Source: Arthrobacter sp. Bz4 (GTDB lineage Bacteria > Actinomycetota > Actinomycetes > Actinomycetales > Micrococcaceae). From it: 45,049 nt of DNA. This document shows positions 16,154 through 24,944 of the stretch, piece after piece. Position numbers and translations under genes: made by a program. The stretch lies in the NCBI RefSeq assembly GCF_003075455.1, contig NZ_QDAE01000022.1, positions 1-45,049 on the forward strand, given 5' to 3'. Each line of letters starts with the position of its first letter. The stretch's first letter is position 1. The notes below the pieces were generated by a model that had not been told where the DNA came from, did not search any database, and was given only the letters and a program-made list of their open reading frames with translations.

Positions 16154-17308
16154 GTGCCCCTGAATGACACCGCTTCCGCTGGAGAAAACTCACTGATCCA
16201 GCTGCTGACCCCCTCGGGTGTTCGGCAGTCCAGCGGGGACTACGACAGGTGGGTTGCCGACGTCGACGGCCCGGCGCTGCAGGCACTCTATGAAGACATG
16301 GTGGTGGTCCGCCGGATCGACGCCGAGGCGACCGCGCTCCAGCGGCAGGGCGAACTCGCGCTTTGGCCGCCCCTGCTGGGACAGGAAGCAGCCCAAATCG
16401 GCTCAGGCCGGGCACTCCGGGAGGACGACTTTGTCTTCTCCAGCTACCGCGAGAACGCTGTGGCCTACTGTCGCGGCGTCGACTTCACCGATATCCTCCG
16501 GGTGTGGCGGGGCAACGCCTCCTCCGGCTGGGACCCGTTCTCCATCAACATGGCCACCCCGCAGGTCATTATCGGTGCGCAAACCCTTCATGCCACGGGT
16601 TATGCGATGGGCATCCAGAACGACGGCGCTGATTCCGTGGCCGTCACCTACTTCGGCGACGGTGCCACCAGCCAGGGTGACGTCAACGAGGCGATGGTCT
16701 TCGCCGCCAGCTACCAGGCGCCGGTCATCTTCTTCTGCCAAAACAACCACTGGGCCATCTCGGAGCCGGTGGGCCTGCAGGCCCATGTCCCGATTGCCAA
16801 CCGTGCGCCAGGCTTCGGGATCCCGTCCGTCCGGGTGGACGGCAACGACGTTCTGGCCTGCCTGGCCGTGACGCGGGAAGCGCTCGACCGGGCACGGACC
16901 GGCGGTGGGCCGAGCTTCATCGAAGCGGTCACCTACCGGATGGGGCCCCACACCACAGCTGACGACCCCACCAAGTACCGCGACGCGAACGAACTCGAGG
17001 ACTGGGCGGCTAAGGATCCGATCGCCCGACTGTCAGTGCTCCTCGATTCGCTCGGTCTGCTGACACCAGATTTCCTTGCCGCGGTGAACACGAAGGCCAA
17101 CGACGTCGCAGCCAGGCTCCGCGCCGGGTGCATTGAAATGCCGGAGCCCGCGCCCATGGACGTCTTCAAGCACGTTTACAGCACCCCCAACTCCTGGCTG
17201 GACCGGCAGCAGGAGAACTACGGCCGCTACCTCGCCTCCTTCGACTCCGAGCCTGTTGGATCCGAGTCGCAGAAGAGCAGTGGAACAGCCACGGAAGGAA
17301 GCCTCTGA
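16154..17308 (+). CDS. bkdA: 2-oxoacid dehydrogenase E1 alpha subunit (branched-chain type)
   Basis: 384-residue thiamine-diphosphate-dependent E1 alpha subunit; with E1 beta it decarboxylates 2-oxoacids and transfers the acyl group to the lipoyl arm of E2. The TPP motif is complete: YFGDGATSQGDVNEAM, then after about 25 residues CQNNHWAIS. Other marks: FSSYRENAVAY, INMATPQVIIGAQTLHATGY, TYRMGPHTTADDPTKYR. GTG 16154 is preferred because GAAGG lies 10 nt before it; the upstream ATG 16109 adds 15 residues without a ribosome site. Operon context beside leucine genes favours branched-chain over pyruvate substrates, as with M. tuberculosis BkdA, but pyruvate is not excluded. Confidence 0.88.
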   Translation: MPLNDTASAGENSLIQLLTPSGVRQSSGDYDRWVADVDGPALQALYEDMVVVRRIDAEATALQRQGELALWPPLLGQEAAQIGSGRALREDDFVFSSYRENAVAYCRGVDFTDILRVWRGNASSGWDPFSINMATPQVIIGAQTLHATGYAMGIQNDGADSVAVTYFGDGATSQGDVNEAMVFAASYQAPVIFFCQNNHWAISEPVGLQAHVPIANRAPGFGIPSVRVDGNDVLACLAVTREALDRARTGGGPSFIEAVTYRMGPHTTADDPTKYRDANELEDWAAKDPIARLSVLLDSLGLLTPDFLAAVNTKANDVAARLRAGCIEMPEPAPMDVFKHVYSTPNSWLDRQQENYGRYLASFDSEPVGSESQKSSGTATEGSL

Positions 17309-18315
17309 TGTCCACCATGACATTTGGCCGCGCCATCAACGCCGGCATGCGTCGGGCCATGGAAAACGACCCGAAGGTGATCCTCATGGGTGAGGATATC
17401 GGCAAGCTCGGCGGTGTTTTCCGGATTACCGAGGGCCTGCAGAAGGATTTCGGGGAGCACCGTGTTCTGGACACTCCATTGGCGGAGTCGGCCATTATGG
17501 GGACCGCCGTCGGCATGGCTTACCGCGGGTACCGGCCGGTGGTGGAGATCCAGTTCGACGGATTCATCTACCCCGCTTTTGACCAGATCGTCTGCCAGGT
17601 GGCCAAACTGCATTACCGGACCCAGGGTGCAGTCAAAATGCCGATTACCATCAGGGTGCCGTTCGGCGGCGGCATTGGTTCGCCCGAGCACCACTCGGAG
17701 TCGCCCGAAGCCTATTTCACCCACACCTCGGGGTTGCGAGTGGTCAGCGTTTCCAACCCGCAGGACGCCTACACGATGATCCAGCAGGCCATCGCCTGCG
17801 ACGACCCAGTACTGTACTTTGAGCCGAAACGGCGCTACCACGTCAAGGGCGAGGTGGATGAGTCGATTGAGCTCGCAGCATCATCGATGGAAGACGCCCA
17901 TGTGGTCGCCGAGGGTGACGAGGTCACTCTGGTGACCTACGGTCCGCTGGTTCCCACCGCCCGTGACGCTGCAATCGCGGCGTCGGATGAAGGTATTTCC
18001 GTCGAGGTCATTGACTTGCGGTCGCTGGCTCCCATCGACTTCGCCACCATCGAAGCCTCGGTGCGTAAAACCGGGCGGCTGGTCATCACCCACGAGGCAG
18101 CACAGTCGGGTGGGCTGGGTGCGGAAATCGCTGCCAGCATCACTGAACGCTGCTTCAACTATCTCGAGCATGCACCGGTCCGGGTTACCGGCTTCGACAT
18201 CCCCTACCCGTATTCCAAACTTGAATTCCATCACCTGCCCGATCTGGACCGGATTCTTGACGGCGTTGACCGCGTCATGGGACGAACCAATTCGCTGAGC
18301 GGGATCGAAAGGTAG
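17308..18315 (+). CDS. bkdB: 2-oxoacid dehydrogenase E1 beta subunit (branched-chain type)
   Basis: 335-residue transketolase-like E1 beta subunit, partner of the preceding alpha subunit. Signatures: MSTMTFGRAINAGMRRAMEN, LMGEDIGKLGGVFRITEGLQ, DTPLAESAIMGTAVGMA, then YRTQGAVKMPITIRVPFGGG and EHHSESPEAYFTHTSGLRVV. The C-terminal half is the transketolase C domain (VEVIDLRSLAPIDFATI). ATG 17308 overlaps the alpha stop by one base (TGATG), and its own stop overlaps the E2 start by one base, so the three subunits are tightly coupled. Confidence 0.92.
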   Translation: MSTMTFGRAINAGMRRAMENDPKVILMGEDIGKLGGVFRITEGLQKDFGEHRVLDTPLAESAIMGTAVGMAYRGYRPVVEIQFDGFIYPAFDQIVCQVAKLHYRTQGAVKMPITIRVPFGGGIGSPEHHSESPEAYFTHTSGLRVVSVSNPQDAYTMIQQAIACDDPVLYFEPKRRYHVKGEVDESIELAASSMEDAHVVAEGDEVTLVTYGPLVPTARDAAIAASDEGISVEVIDLRSLAPIDFATIEASVRKTGRLVITHEAAQSGGLGAEIAASITERCFNYLEHAPVRVTGFDIPYPYSKLEFHHLPDLDRILDGVDRVMGRTNSLSGIER

Positions 18316-19790
18316 TGGCAACCGTGATTAAGGAATTCAGGCTCCCGGACCTAGGCGAAGGTCTGACCGAGTCGGAAATTGTCAGTTGGCACGTAGCCGA
18401 GGGCGACGTCGTCGAACTCAACCAGATCATTGCCGATGTGGAGACCGCCAAGGCAGTGGTCGAGCTGCCGTCCCCCTACGCGGGAGTTGTTGCGCGGCTG
18501 CACGAGCAGCCCGGCACGGTGGTGGAGGTCGGCGCCCCGATCATTTCCTTCGACGTTCCAGCCGCTGCGGGTGCGGAGGGCGGCGTCGGCGTCGGGGGAC
18601 CTGCTGCGGCGGATTCCGAGGGGGCCGTCGCTGTCACGAGCCCGGCCGACGACGTCGCGCCCGCCAAACGCGAACCCAACCTGGTCGGTTACGGTGCAGC
18701 AGTAGAGAAGGGGGGCCGGCCAGCCCGGCGTGCCCGCGGCGGATCCGCTGTCAGTCCTGCGGCACCGGCTCAGGATCAGGCACCGGCTCAGGATCAGGCA
18801 CCGGCGCCGGACCGGGCGCAGTCGCCCGCGGTTAGTGAGACAGCACCGGCTCCGGCAGTGAATCTATCGGCGTCCGAACGGCCCCGGTCCACTCCGCCGG
18901 TGCGGAAACTCGCGCGAGACCTCGGGGTCGAGCTGGAATCAGTGGCCGGGACCGGCCCCGGCGGACTGATCATCCGCGACGATGTGCTTGCAGCCGCCGG
19001 AAGCCATACGGAAGCGTCCTCGGCCTCCGGTGCTCCGGCGACAGCCGCTGCCGTGCCGGTTTCAGCGGCCCCCGCACGGTCCGCCGACCAGCGTGAAACC
19101 CGGACGCCGATCAAGGGAGTCCGCAAGCACACCGCGGCGGCGATGGTGGCCAGCGCGTTCACCGCGCCGCACGTCACTGAGTTTCTGACCATCGATGTAA
19201 CTCCGACCGTGGAACTTGTCGCGCGCTTGAAAGCCAGTCGGGCGTTTGCCGATGTGAAGATTACGCCGCTCACAGTGGTGGCCAAGGCGCTCTGTATCGC
19301 GGTGGCCCGAAACCCGACGGTCAACTCCCGGTGGGACGACGCCAGTTCCGAGATTGTGCAGCACCATTTTGTGAATCTTGGCATTGCAGCGGCAACACCG
19401 CGGGGTCTCATGGTGCCGAACATCAAAGACGCCGATCGGCTCGGCCTGAAAGAGCTCGCCCAGGCGTTGACCGGTCTGGCGGAGACAGCGCGAGCCGGCA
19501 AAACAACCCCGGCAGACCTCTCCGGCGGCACCATCTCCATCACCAACGTGGGGGTGTTTGGGATCGATGCGGGGACGCCGATCCTCAATCCGGGGGAGGC
19601 AGCCATCCTGGCGATGGGAGCAGTCCGTCGCACCCCGTGGGAGTACCAGGGCGAGATCGCCTTGCGCTCAGTAATGACGCTGAGCCTGTCCTTCGACCAT
19701 CGGCTGGTGGACGGCGAGCAGGGATCGCGGTTCCTTGCCGATATCGGAACCGTCCTGTCCGATCCCGGCATGGTCCTCACCATGATCTAG
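18315..19790 (+). CDS. bkdC: 2-oxoacid dehydrogenase E2 (dihydrolipoamide acyltransferase)
   Basis: 491-residue E2 core. One lipoyl domain (residues 5-80) with the lipoylated Lys46 in DVETAKAVVE; a linker rich in Ala/Pro with APAQDQ tandem repeats; a peripheral subunit-binding domain near 195-230 (PPVRKLARDLGVELESVAGT); and a CoA-acyltransferase domain from about 255 with the active-site motif SFDHRLVDG near the C-terminus. GTG 18315 overlaps the E1 beta stop. It transfers acyl groups from E1 to CoA. No E3 (lipoamide dehydrogenase) gene follows, so E3 must be supplied from elsewhere. Confidence 0.93.
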   Translation: MATVIKEFRLPDLGEGLTESEIVSWHVAEGDVVELNQIIADVETAKAVVELPSPYAGVVARLHEQPGTVVEVGAPIISFDVPAAAGAEGGVGVGGPAAADSEGAVAVTSPADDVAPAKREPNLVGYGAAVEKGGRPARRARGGSAVSPAAPAQDQAPAQDQAPAPDRAQSPAVSETAPAPAVNLSASERPRSTPPVRKLARDLGVELESVAGTGPGGLIIRDDVLAAAGSHTEASSASGAPATAAAVPVSAAPARSADQRETRTPIKGVRKHTAAAMVASAFTAPHVTEFLTIDVTPTVELVARLKASRAFADVKITPLTVVAKALCIAVARNPTVNSRWDDASSEIVQHHFVNLGIAAATPRGLMVPNIKDADRLGLKELAQALTGLAETARAGKTTPADLSGGTISITNVGVFGIDAGTPILNPGEAAILAMGAVRRTPWEYQGEIALRSVMTLSLSFDHRLVDGEQGSRFLADIGTVLSDPGMVLTMI

Positions 19791-19836
19791 CGTGGGCCGC
19801 GCCCCGGCGGGCGGCGCCCCGACGGGCTTCGGCGTT

Positions 19837-19884
19837 GGCCTGCTTCGACGTCGGCCTGCACCGACGCTGGCCTGCACCGACCTC
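19837..19884. repeat. Three tandem 16-bp repeats
   Basis: Units at 19837, 19853 and 19869 all begin GGCCTGC and share GGCCTGC-(T/A)(T/C)-CGAC; units two and three differ only in the last three bases. They fill the gap between the convergent E2 and acetyltransferase genes. No function is evident. Confidence 0.7.
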
Positions 19885-19937
19885 GGTAGTCGGGCACCGG
19901 CGTCGCAATCACGCGCCACGGAAGCCTGGACGTGGAG

Positions 19938-20405
19938 CTAGCGGAGCTCGAGGACCAGTTCCTTGACGACCGCGCCGCGGGCGTTGGCGAATCCCTGTAC
20001 CTCACCAATGTGCTCGAAACCGTAGCGCTCGAGGATCCGGATGGAGTTGACGTTGTCGACGACGGCGCGGGCACGGATCGGCCGATCGGTGAACTCCTCA
20101 AGGAATAGCCCGACGGCGTCCGTGGTGATGCCCTGGCCCCAGCTGGCCTTGTCAATCCAGTAGCTGATCTCGGGGGTCTCGTCATTGCGGTAGGCGAGGA
20201 TGCTGCCCACCACTGCGCCGTCGTGAAGGATGGTGCGCACGGTGATCTGGGGATCGTTCAGGATGTTCTGCCAGTGATGGTTGAACACCCCGCGGTCCGC
20301 TGGGTTCTTGGCCGTGAATGCGGCCATGTGGTTGGCACTGGGATCGAGTTGATGGGTGAAAAACTCGTCCAGGTCGGAGGGTTCAACGGCGCGTAGTGAA
20401 GTCAC
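19938..20405 (-). CDS. GNAT family N-acetyltransferase (RimJ/RimL type)
   Basis: 155-residue GNAT acetyltransferase of the Acetyltransf_3 (RimJ/RimL) style: MTSLRAVEPSDLDEFFTHQL at the N-terminus, VGSILAYRNDETPEISYWID in the central sheet, SWGQGITTDAVGLFLEEF as the acetyl-CoA loop (Q/RxxGxG/A variant WGQGI), then NSIRILERYGFEHIGEVQGF near the C-terminus. The substrate cannot be told from sequence. The start is GTG 20405 with only a weak ribosome site. It is unrelated to the flanking leucine genes and is convergent with the E2 gene. Confidence 0.85.
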   Translation of the reverse strand: MTSLRAVEPSDLDEFFTHQLDPSANHMAAFTAKNPADRGVFNHHWQNILNDPQITVRTILHDGAVVGSILAYRNDETPEISYWIDKASWGQGITTDAVGLFLEEFTDRPIRARAVVDNVNSIRILERYGFEHIGEVQGFANARGAVVKELVLELR

Positions 20406-20455
20406 ATCGAACTTTCGGTTAGATGGCGGGTAGGAACAGGTTACTAGGCAATGAG

Positions 20456-21076
20456 CTATGCATTAAGCGCCGACCATGCCATTTTCTCCAGCAGGAGCCG
20501 CAGGTCGGCAATGTCGCTGCTGCTTTTCCGGCGGGGAGTTGTGTGCGGAGTCGAATTGATCAGTCCGAAGGCCGCGTGAGCCTTCCGTCGAAGTTGGGCG
20601 GGGTCGTCGTCGGGCAGGAGTTTGGCCATGACATCCACCCACACTTCCACATATTGACGCTGCAGGAACCGCACGGTGTGCTCATCTTCGGGGGTCAGGC
20701 TGTTGAGGTCCCGGTCCTGCACCCTGATCACATTGGCATTTCGCAGCGCGAAGTCCACCTGGAACTCGATCAGCCCGCGAAGCGCCGACGCCGGGTCCGG
20801 AGCATTGGCGACCACCGCGTTGCTGCCATGGAGCAGGTCTTCGCTGACCCCGGCCAGGAGGGCACCAAGCACTGCCGGTTTATTGCTGAAGTGACGGTAC
20901 ACCGCCGGACCGCTGACGCCGGCGGCGGCGCCGAGGTCTTCGATGGAAACGCCGTTGTAGCCGCGATCGGCAAACAACTGGGCCGCGGCATCCAGCAGCG
21001 CGGCGCGGCGGGAAGCCTTCGCCATGCTGCGGCCGGTGATCCGGCTCGGAGCAGAAGCTTCCATTGATGCCCCCAT
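20456..21076 (-). CDS. TetR family regulator of the leucine catabolic genes
   Basis: 206-residue TetR-type repressor. The DNA-binding domain spans about residues 20-70: RRAALLDAAAQLFADRGYNG, VSIEDLGAAAGVSGPAVYRH and FSNKPAVLGALL. The C-terminal helical domain binds an unknown ligand, presumably an acyl-CoA of the pathway. It is divergent from accD1 across a 149-bp gap that holds two dyads. The same arrangement, a TetR regulator beside the acc/fadE/sco genes, exists in M. tuberculosis (Rv2506). The start is uncertain: ATG 21076 or ATG 21064 (GGGGG 4-8 nt upstream of the latter). Confidence 0.88.
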   Translation of the reverse strand: MGASMEASAPSRITGRSMAKASRRAALLDAAAQLFADRGYNGVSIEDLGAAAGVSGPAVYRHFSNKPAVLGALLAGVSEDLLHGSNAVVANAPDPASALRGLIEFQVDFALRNANVIRVQDRDLNSLTPEDEHTVRFLQRQYVEVWVDVMAKLLPDDDPAQLRRKAHAAFGLINSTPHTTPRRKSSSDIADLRLLLEKMAWSALNA

Positions 21077-21123
21077 CTCGTACGGCCTGGTGGACCGGTC
21101 ATCCCATTTTGGTGGACAAGTCG

Positions 21124-21167
21124 GTTATTAGCTACTAACCTAATCTCAGTTAGTACATACTAACTGA
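21124..21167. promoter_or_regulatory. Two palindromic TetR operators in the tetR-accD1 intergenic region
   Basis: Site 1, GTTATTAGCTACTAAC (21124-21139), is a 16-bp dyad with one mismatched pair. Site 2 (21146-21167) is perfect apart from its two central bases: TCAGTTAGTA, CA, TACTAACTGA. Both share GTTA-(T/G)-TA half-sites and lie midway between the divergent starts, as expected for a TetR protein controlling itself and accD1. Confidence 0.75.
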
Positions 21168-21225
21168 AAATGCTTCCAAACAGACGGTCCGCTCGCCGAC
21201 GAGCAACCAGTCAGGGAAAGACCCC

Positions 21226-22829
21226 ATGCAGACGCTGACATCCCAGGTAGATCCCACCAGCCCCGGCTTTCGCGAGAACGATACTGCACAGCGCCAACTG
21301 GTCACCGAATTGCGCGAACGCCTCGCAGAGGCTTCCCTCGGCGGACCGCAGCGGTCTCGGGAACGTCATGTCGCCCGCGGCAAGCTCCTGCCGCGGGAGC
21401 GCATTGACCAACTGCTCGACGACGGCAGCCCCTTCCTGGAAATCGCACCGCTGGCTGCCAATGGACTGTACGACGACGAGTGCCCCGGGGCCGGGGTAAT
21501 CGCCGGCGTCGGCCTGATCCACGGGCGCCACGTGCTGGTGATTTCCAACGACGCAACCGTCAAGGGCGGTACCTACTACCCCCTGACGGTGAAAAAGCAT
21601 TTGCGAGCCCAGGAAATTGCGCTGGAAAACAACCTGCCCTGTGTCTACCTGGTGGACTCCGGCGGAGCGTTCCTGCCCAAACAGGACGAGGTGTTTCCCG
21701 ACAAGGAGCACTTCGGTCGGATTTTCTTCAACCAGGCCACCATGTCCTCCCGGAAGATCCCCCAGATTGCTGCGGTCATGGGGTCCTGTACCGCCGGTGG
21801 AGCGTATGTTCCGGCCATGAGCGATGAGACGGTCATCGTCCGTAACCAGGGCACCATCTTCCTCGGCGGCCCGCCCCTGGTGAAAGCGGCAATCGGCGAG
21901 ATCGTCACCGCCGAGGAGCTGGGTGGGGGAGACGTTCATTCGAAAATTTCGGGGGTCACCGATCACCTGGCGGAGAACGATACCCACGCGCTGGAGATCG
22001 TGCGTGACATCATCTCGACCCTGCCGCGGAACCCGCAGGCCTGGGAGATTACGGCCTCCACCGAACCAGCTGTCGACCCCGACGAGGTCTACGGAGCGGT
22101 TCCCACCGACGTCAACGCCTCCTATGATGCCCGCGAGGTTATTGCCCGGCTCGTCGACGGCAGCCGGTTCCACGAATTCAAGAAAGAATACGGCGCTACC
22201 CTGGTCACCGGTTTCGCGACCTTGCACGGCCATCAGGTGGGCATCGTCGCCAACAACGGCGTCCTGTTCAGCGAGTCGGCACTCAAGGGCGCCCACTTTA
22301 TCGAGCTCTGCGACCAGCGTGGAATCCCGCTGATCTTTCTGCAGAACCTGTCAGGGTTCATGGTTGGCCGCGATTACGAGGCCGGGGGCATTGCCAAGAA
22401 TGGCGCCAAGATGGTGACGGCGGTCGCCACCTGCCGGGTCCCCAAACTGACGGTCGTCGTCGGCGGGTCCTTCGGTGCCGGAACTACTCGATGTGCGGGA
22501 GGGCCTATTCGCCGCGATTCCTGTGGATGTGGCCTTCCAGCCGGATTTCGGTGATGGGCGGGAACCAGGCCTCTGCGGTGCTGGGCACAGTGAAGCGGGA
22601 TCAGCTTGAGGGCCGCGGCGACGAGTGGAGCGCCGAGGACGAAGAGGCGTTCAAAGCCCCGATCCGCGACCAGTACGAGGAGCAGGGAAGCCCCTACTAC
22701 TCGACGGCCCGACTCTGGGATGACGGCATTATTGACCCCGCGGATACCCGCACGGTGCTCGGCCTCGCCTTGGACATTTGTGCCAATGCGCCGGTCCGGG
22801 ACACCTCCTTCGGCCTTTTCCGGATGTGA
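21226..22829 (+). CDS. accD1: Acyl-CoA carboxylase beta subunit, methylcrotonyl-CoA type (frame broken once)
   Basis: Carboxyltransferase subunit that moves CO2 from carboxybiotin to 3-methylcrotonyl-CoA in leucine breakdown. Marks: [31 protein letters not shown] ([20 protein letters not shown]), [37 protein letters not shown] and [10 protein letters not shown]. At 22480-22481 the frame breaks, and the conserved ending ([19 protein letters not shown] ... [10 protein letters not shown]) continues in another frame to TGA 22827-22829. Restoring one G (GCC GGG AAC TAC) yields 534 residues, the normal length. The start is ATG 21226, and its stop overlaps the accA1 start. Confidence 0.9.
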
Positions 22830-24928
22830 GCGAGATGTTACCCATCGAACCAACCACTGACGCTGCCCTGTTCGATACCGTGCTGGTCGCCAACCGCGGG
22901 GAAATTGCGTGCCGGGTGATCCGCTCCCTCCGGGCGCTGGGCATTCGCTCGGTCGCGGTCTATAGCGACGCCGACGCCGGTGCCCTCCACGTGCGTGAAG
23001 CTGATGTGGCGGTGCGGATCGGGCCCGCGTCGCCAGCGCTGAGCTACCTGTCCATCGACGCGATCCTCGACGCCTGCCGCCGCACCGGCGCGCAGGCGGT
23101 GCACCCGGGCTATGGGTTCCTCAGCGAAAACCAGGCCTTCGCCCAGGCCCTGAGCGACGCAGACATCGCCTTCATTGGTCCTTCGGTGCATGCGCTGAAT
23201 GTCATGGGCGACAAGATCAGGTCCAAGAATCATGTGATGGATTATGGCGTGCCGGTGGTGCCCGGCATCGCCCGGCCCGGCCTGACCGATCAGCAACTGC
23301 TGAACGCTGCAGCCGACGTCGGATACCCGCTGTTGATCAAACCCTCGGCCGGCGGCGGCGGGAAGGGAATGCATGCCGTTGAACGGGAGGAGGACCTCGC
23401 CGGGACCCTGCCGACCGCGCGCCGCGTTGCCGCCTCAGCTTTCGGCGACGACACCCTGTTCCTGGAACGCCTGATCCTCACGCCGCGACACATCGAAGTC
23501 CAGATCCTCGCCGACAACCACGGGAACGTGATTCATCTGGGCGAGCGGGAGTGTTCGCTGCAGCGCCGGCACCAGAAGGTCATCGAAGAGGCTCCATCGC
23601 CGCTGCTTGACCAGGCGACCCGGGCCCGGATCGGCGAAGCTGCATGCAACGCGGCCCGCAGCGTTGATTACAGCGGAGCGGGAACCGTCGAGTTCCTCGT
23701 ATCGGCCGATGCGCCCGATGAGTTCTTCTTTATGGAGATGAATACGCGTCTCCAGGTGGAACACCCTGTCACCGAGATGGTTACCGGCGCCGACCTGGTG
23801 CAGTGGCAGGTGCGGATCGCTGCCGGTGAGAAACTCACCCTGTCCCAGGACGACGTCGTACTCACCGGCCACGCGGTCGAAGCGCGGGTCTACGCCGAAG
23901 ATCCCGAAGCCGAGTTCCTGCCGTCGACCGGCGTCGTGAGCCAGCTCGCCGAACCGGACGGCGAAGGGATCCGCGTTGACAGTTCGCTGCTCGGCGGACT
24001 GGAAATTTCGGCCAGCTACGACCCGATGCTGTCCAAGATCATCGCCTGGGGGCGCAACCGCACTGAAGCCCTGAACCGTCTCGACCGGGCGCTCGCCGAC
24101 ACCGTGGTGGTGGGGGTCAAGACCAACATTGAGTACCTCAGGCTTCTGATCAACGACGACGACGTCCGCGCTGGCCGGCTCGACACCACCATGATCGAAC
24201 GCAAGCTGCCCGGGCTGGCGTTCCGCCACATTTCCGACGAGGAAATCGCAGTCCTCGCAGCAGTCGAAGCTGGCAGCTCGACGTCCGAACCGGCGAGTTT
24301 CCACCCAGTCGGCTCGCCCTGGGCCCGCCGGGACGGGTGGCGGATGGGGACGCCGCGACCTCGAACGCTGCATCTCGCCGTCGCGCCCGGCGATGTGCGG
24401 GAGGTGCTCGTGCAGCCCACCAGTGCGGGGTATGACGTCCGTCTCGGCGACGGTGGCGACGATCCAGTACGGTCCGTCAGCTATGACCGGGCACGGGGCA
24501 CTGCAACGGTGGATGGCATCCAGCGTCGGACGGTAATCGAACGTTCAGCGTCAACCGACCACCACGGCAGCACCCTCTGGTATTCCGACGCCGGATGGTC
24601 GACGTCGGTACGGATCCTGAACCGGACCGAGCGGCTCGAAACCCAGCTTTCGCAGCTTGCTCGCGCTGAGGGGACGGCCGACCCCGAAATTCGCTCAACC
24701 ATGCCGGGAACGGTCACCTCGGTGTCGGTTGCCGACGGTGAGACGGTCGAGACCGGCCAGACGTTGCTCAGCGTCGAGGCCATGAAGATGGAACACCAGC
24801 TGACCGCCTCGGTCGCCGGAACCGTATCGATCCACCTCCAACCCGGCGACCTGGTCAAAGCCAACCAGATCGTTGCACGCATCCACGCGACAGAAATTCA
24901 GCCCGACGCTGCAGGAACACCCGAATGA
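22826..24928 (+). CDS. accA1: Acyl-CoA carboxylase alpha subunit (biotin carboxylase + BCCP)
   Basis: 700-residue fused subunit that carboxylates its own biotin using ATP and bicarbonate, partner of the preceding beta subunit. Biotin carboxylase domain: [38 protein letters not shown], the ATP-grasp glycine loop [30 protein letters not shown]. The C-terminal biotinyl domain has EAMKMEH, with the biotinylated Lys near residue 654. GTG 22826 forms a GTGA overlap with the accD1 stop and is preferred; ATG 22835 three codons later is equally possible. The pairing matches the mycobacterial AccA1-AccD1 methylcrotonyl-CoA carboxylase. Confidence 0.93.
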   Translation: MSEMLPIEPTTDAALFDTVLVANRGEIACRVIRSLRALGIRSVAVYSDADAGALHVREADVAVRIGPASPALSYLSIDAILDACRRTGAQAVHPGYGFLSENQAFAQALSDADIAFIGPSVHALNVMGDKIRSKNHVMDYGVPVVPGIARPGLTDQQLLNAAADVGYPLLIKPSAGGGGKGMHAVEREEDLAGTLPTARRVAASAFGDDTLFLERLILTPRHIEVQILADNHGNVIHLGERECSLQRRHQKVIEEAPSPLLDQATRARIGEAACNAARSVDYSGAGTVEFLVSADAPDEFFFMEMNTRLQVEHPVTEMVTGADLVQWQVRIAAGEKLTLSQDDVVLTGHAVEARVYAEDPEAEFLPSTGVVSQLAEPDGEGIRVDSSLLGGLEISASYDPMLSKIIAWGRNRTEALNRLDRALADTVVVGVKTNIEYLRLLINDDDVRAGRLDTTMIERKLPGLAFRHISDEEIAVLAAVEAGSSTSEPASFHPVGSPWARRDGWRMGTPRPRTLHLAVAPGDVREVLVQPTSAGYDVRLGDGGDDPVRSVSYDRARGTATVDGIQRRTVIERSASTDHHGSTLWYSDAGWSTSVRILNRTERLETQLSQLARAEGTADPEIRSTMPGTVTSVSVADGETVETGQTLLSVEAMKMEHQLTASVAGTVSIHLQPGDLVKANQIVARIHATEIQPDAAGTPE

Positions 24929-24944
24929 AAGAAGAACGCAAGTC

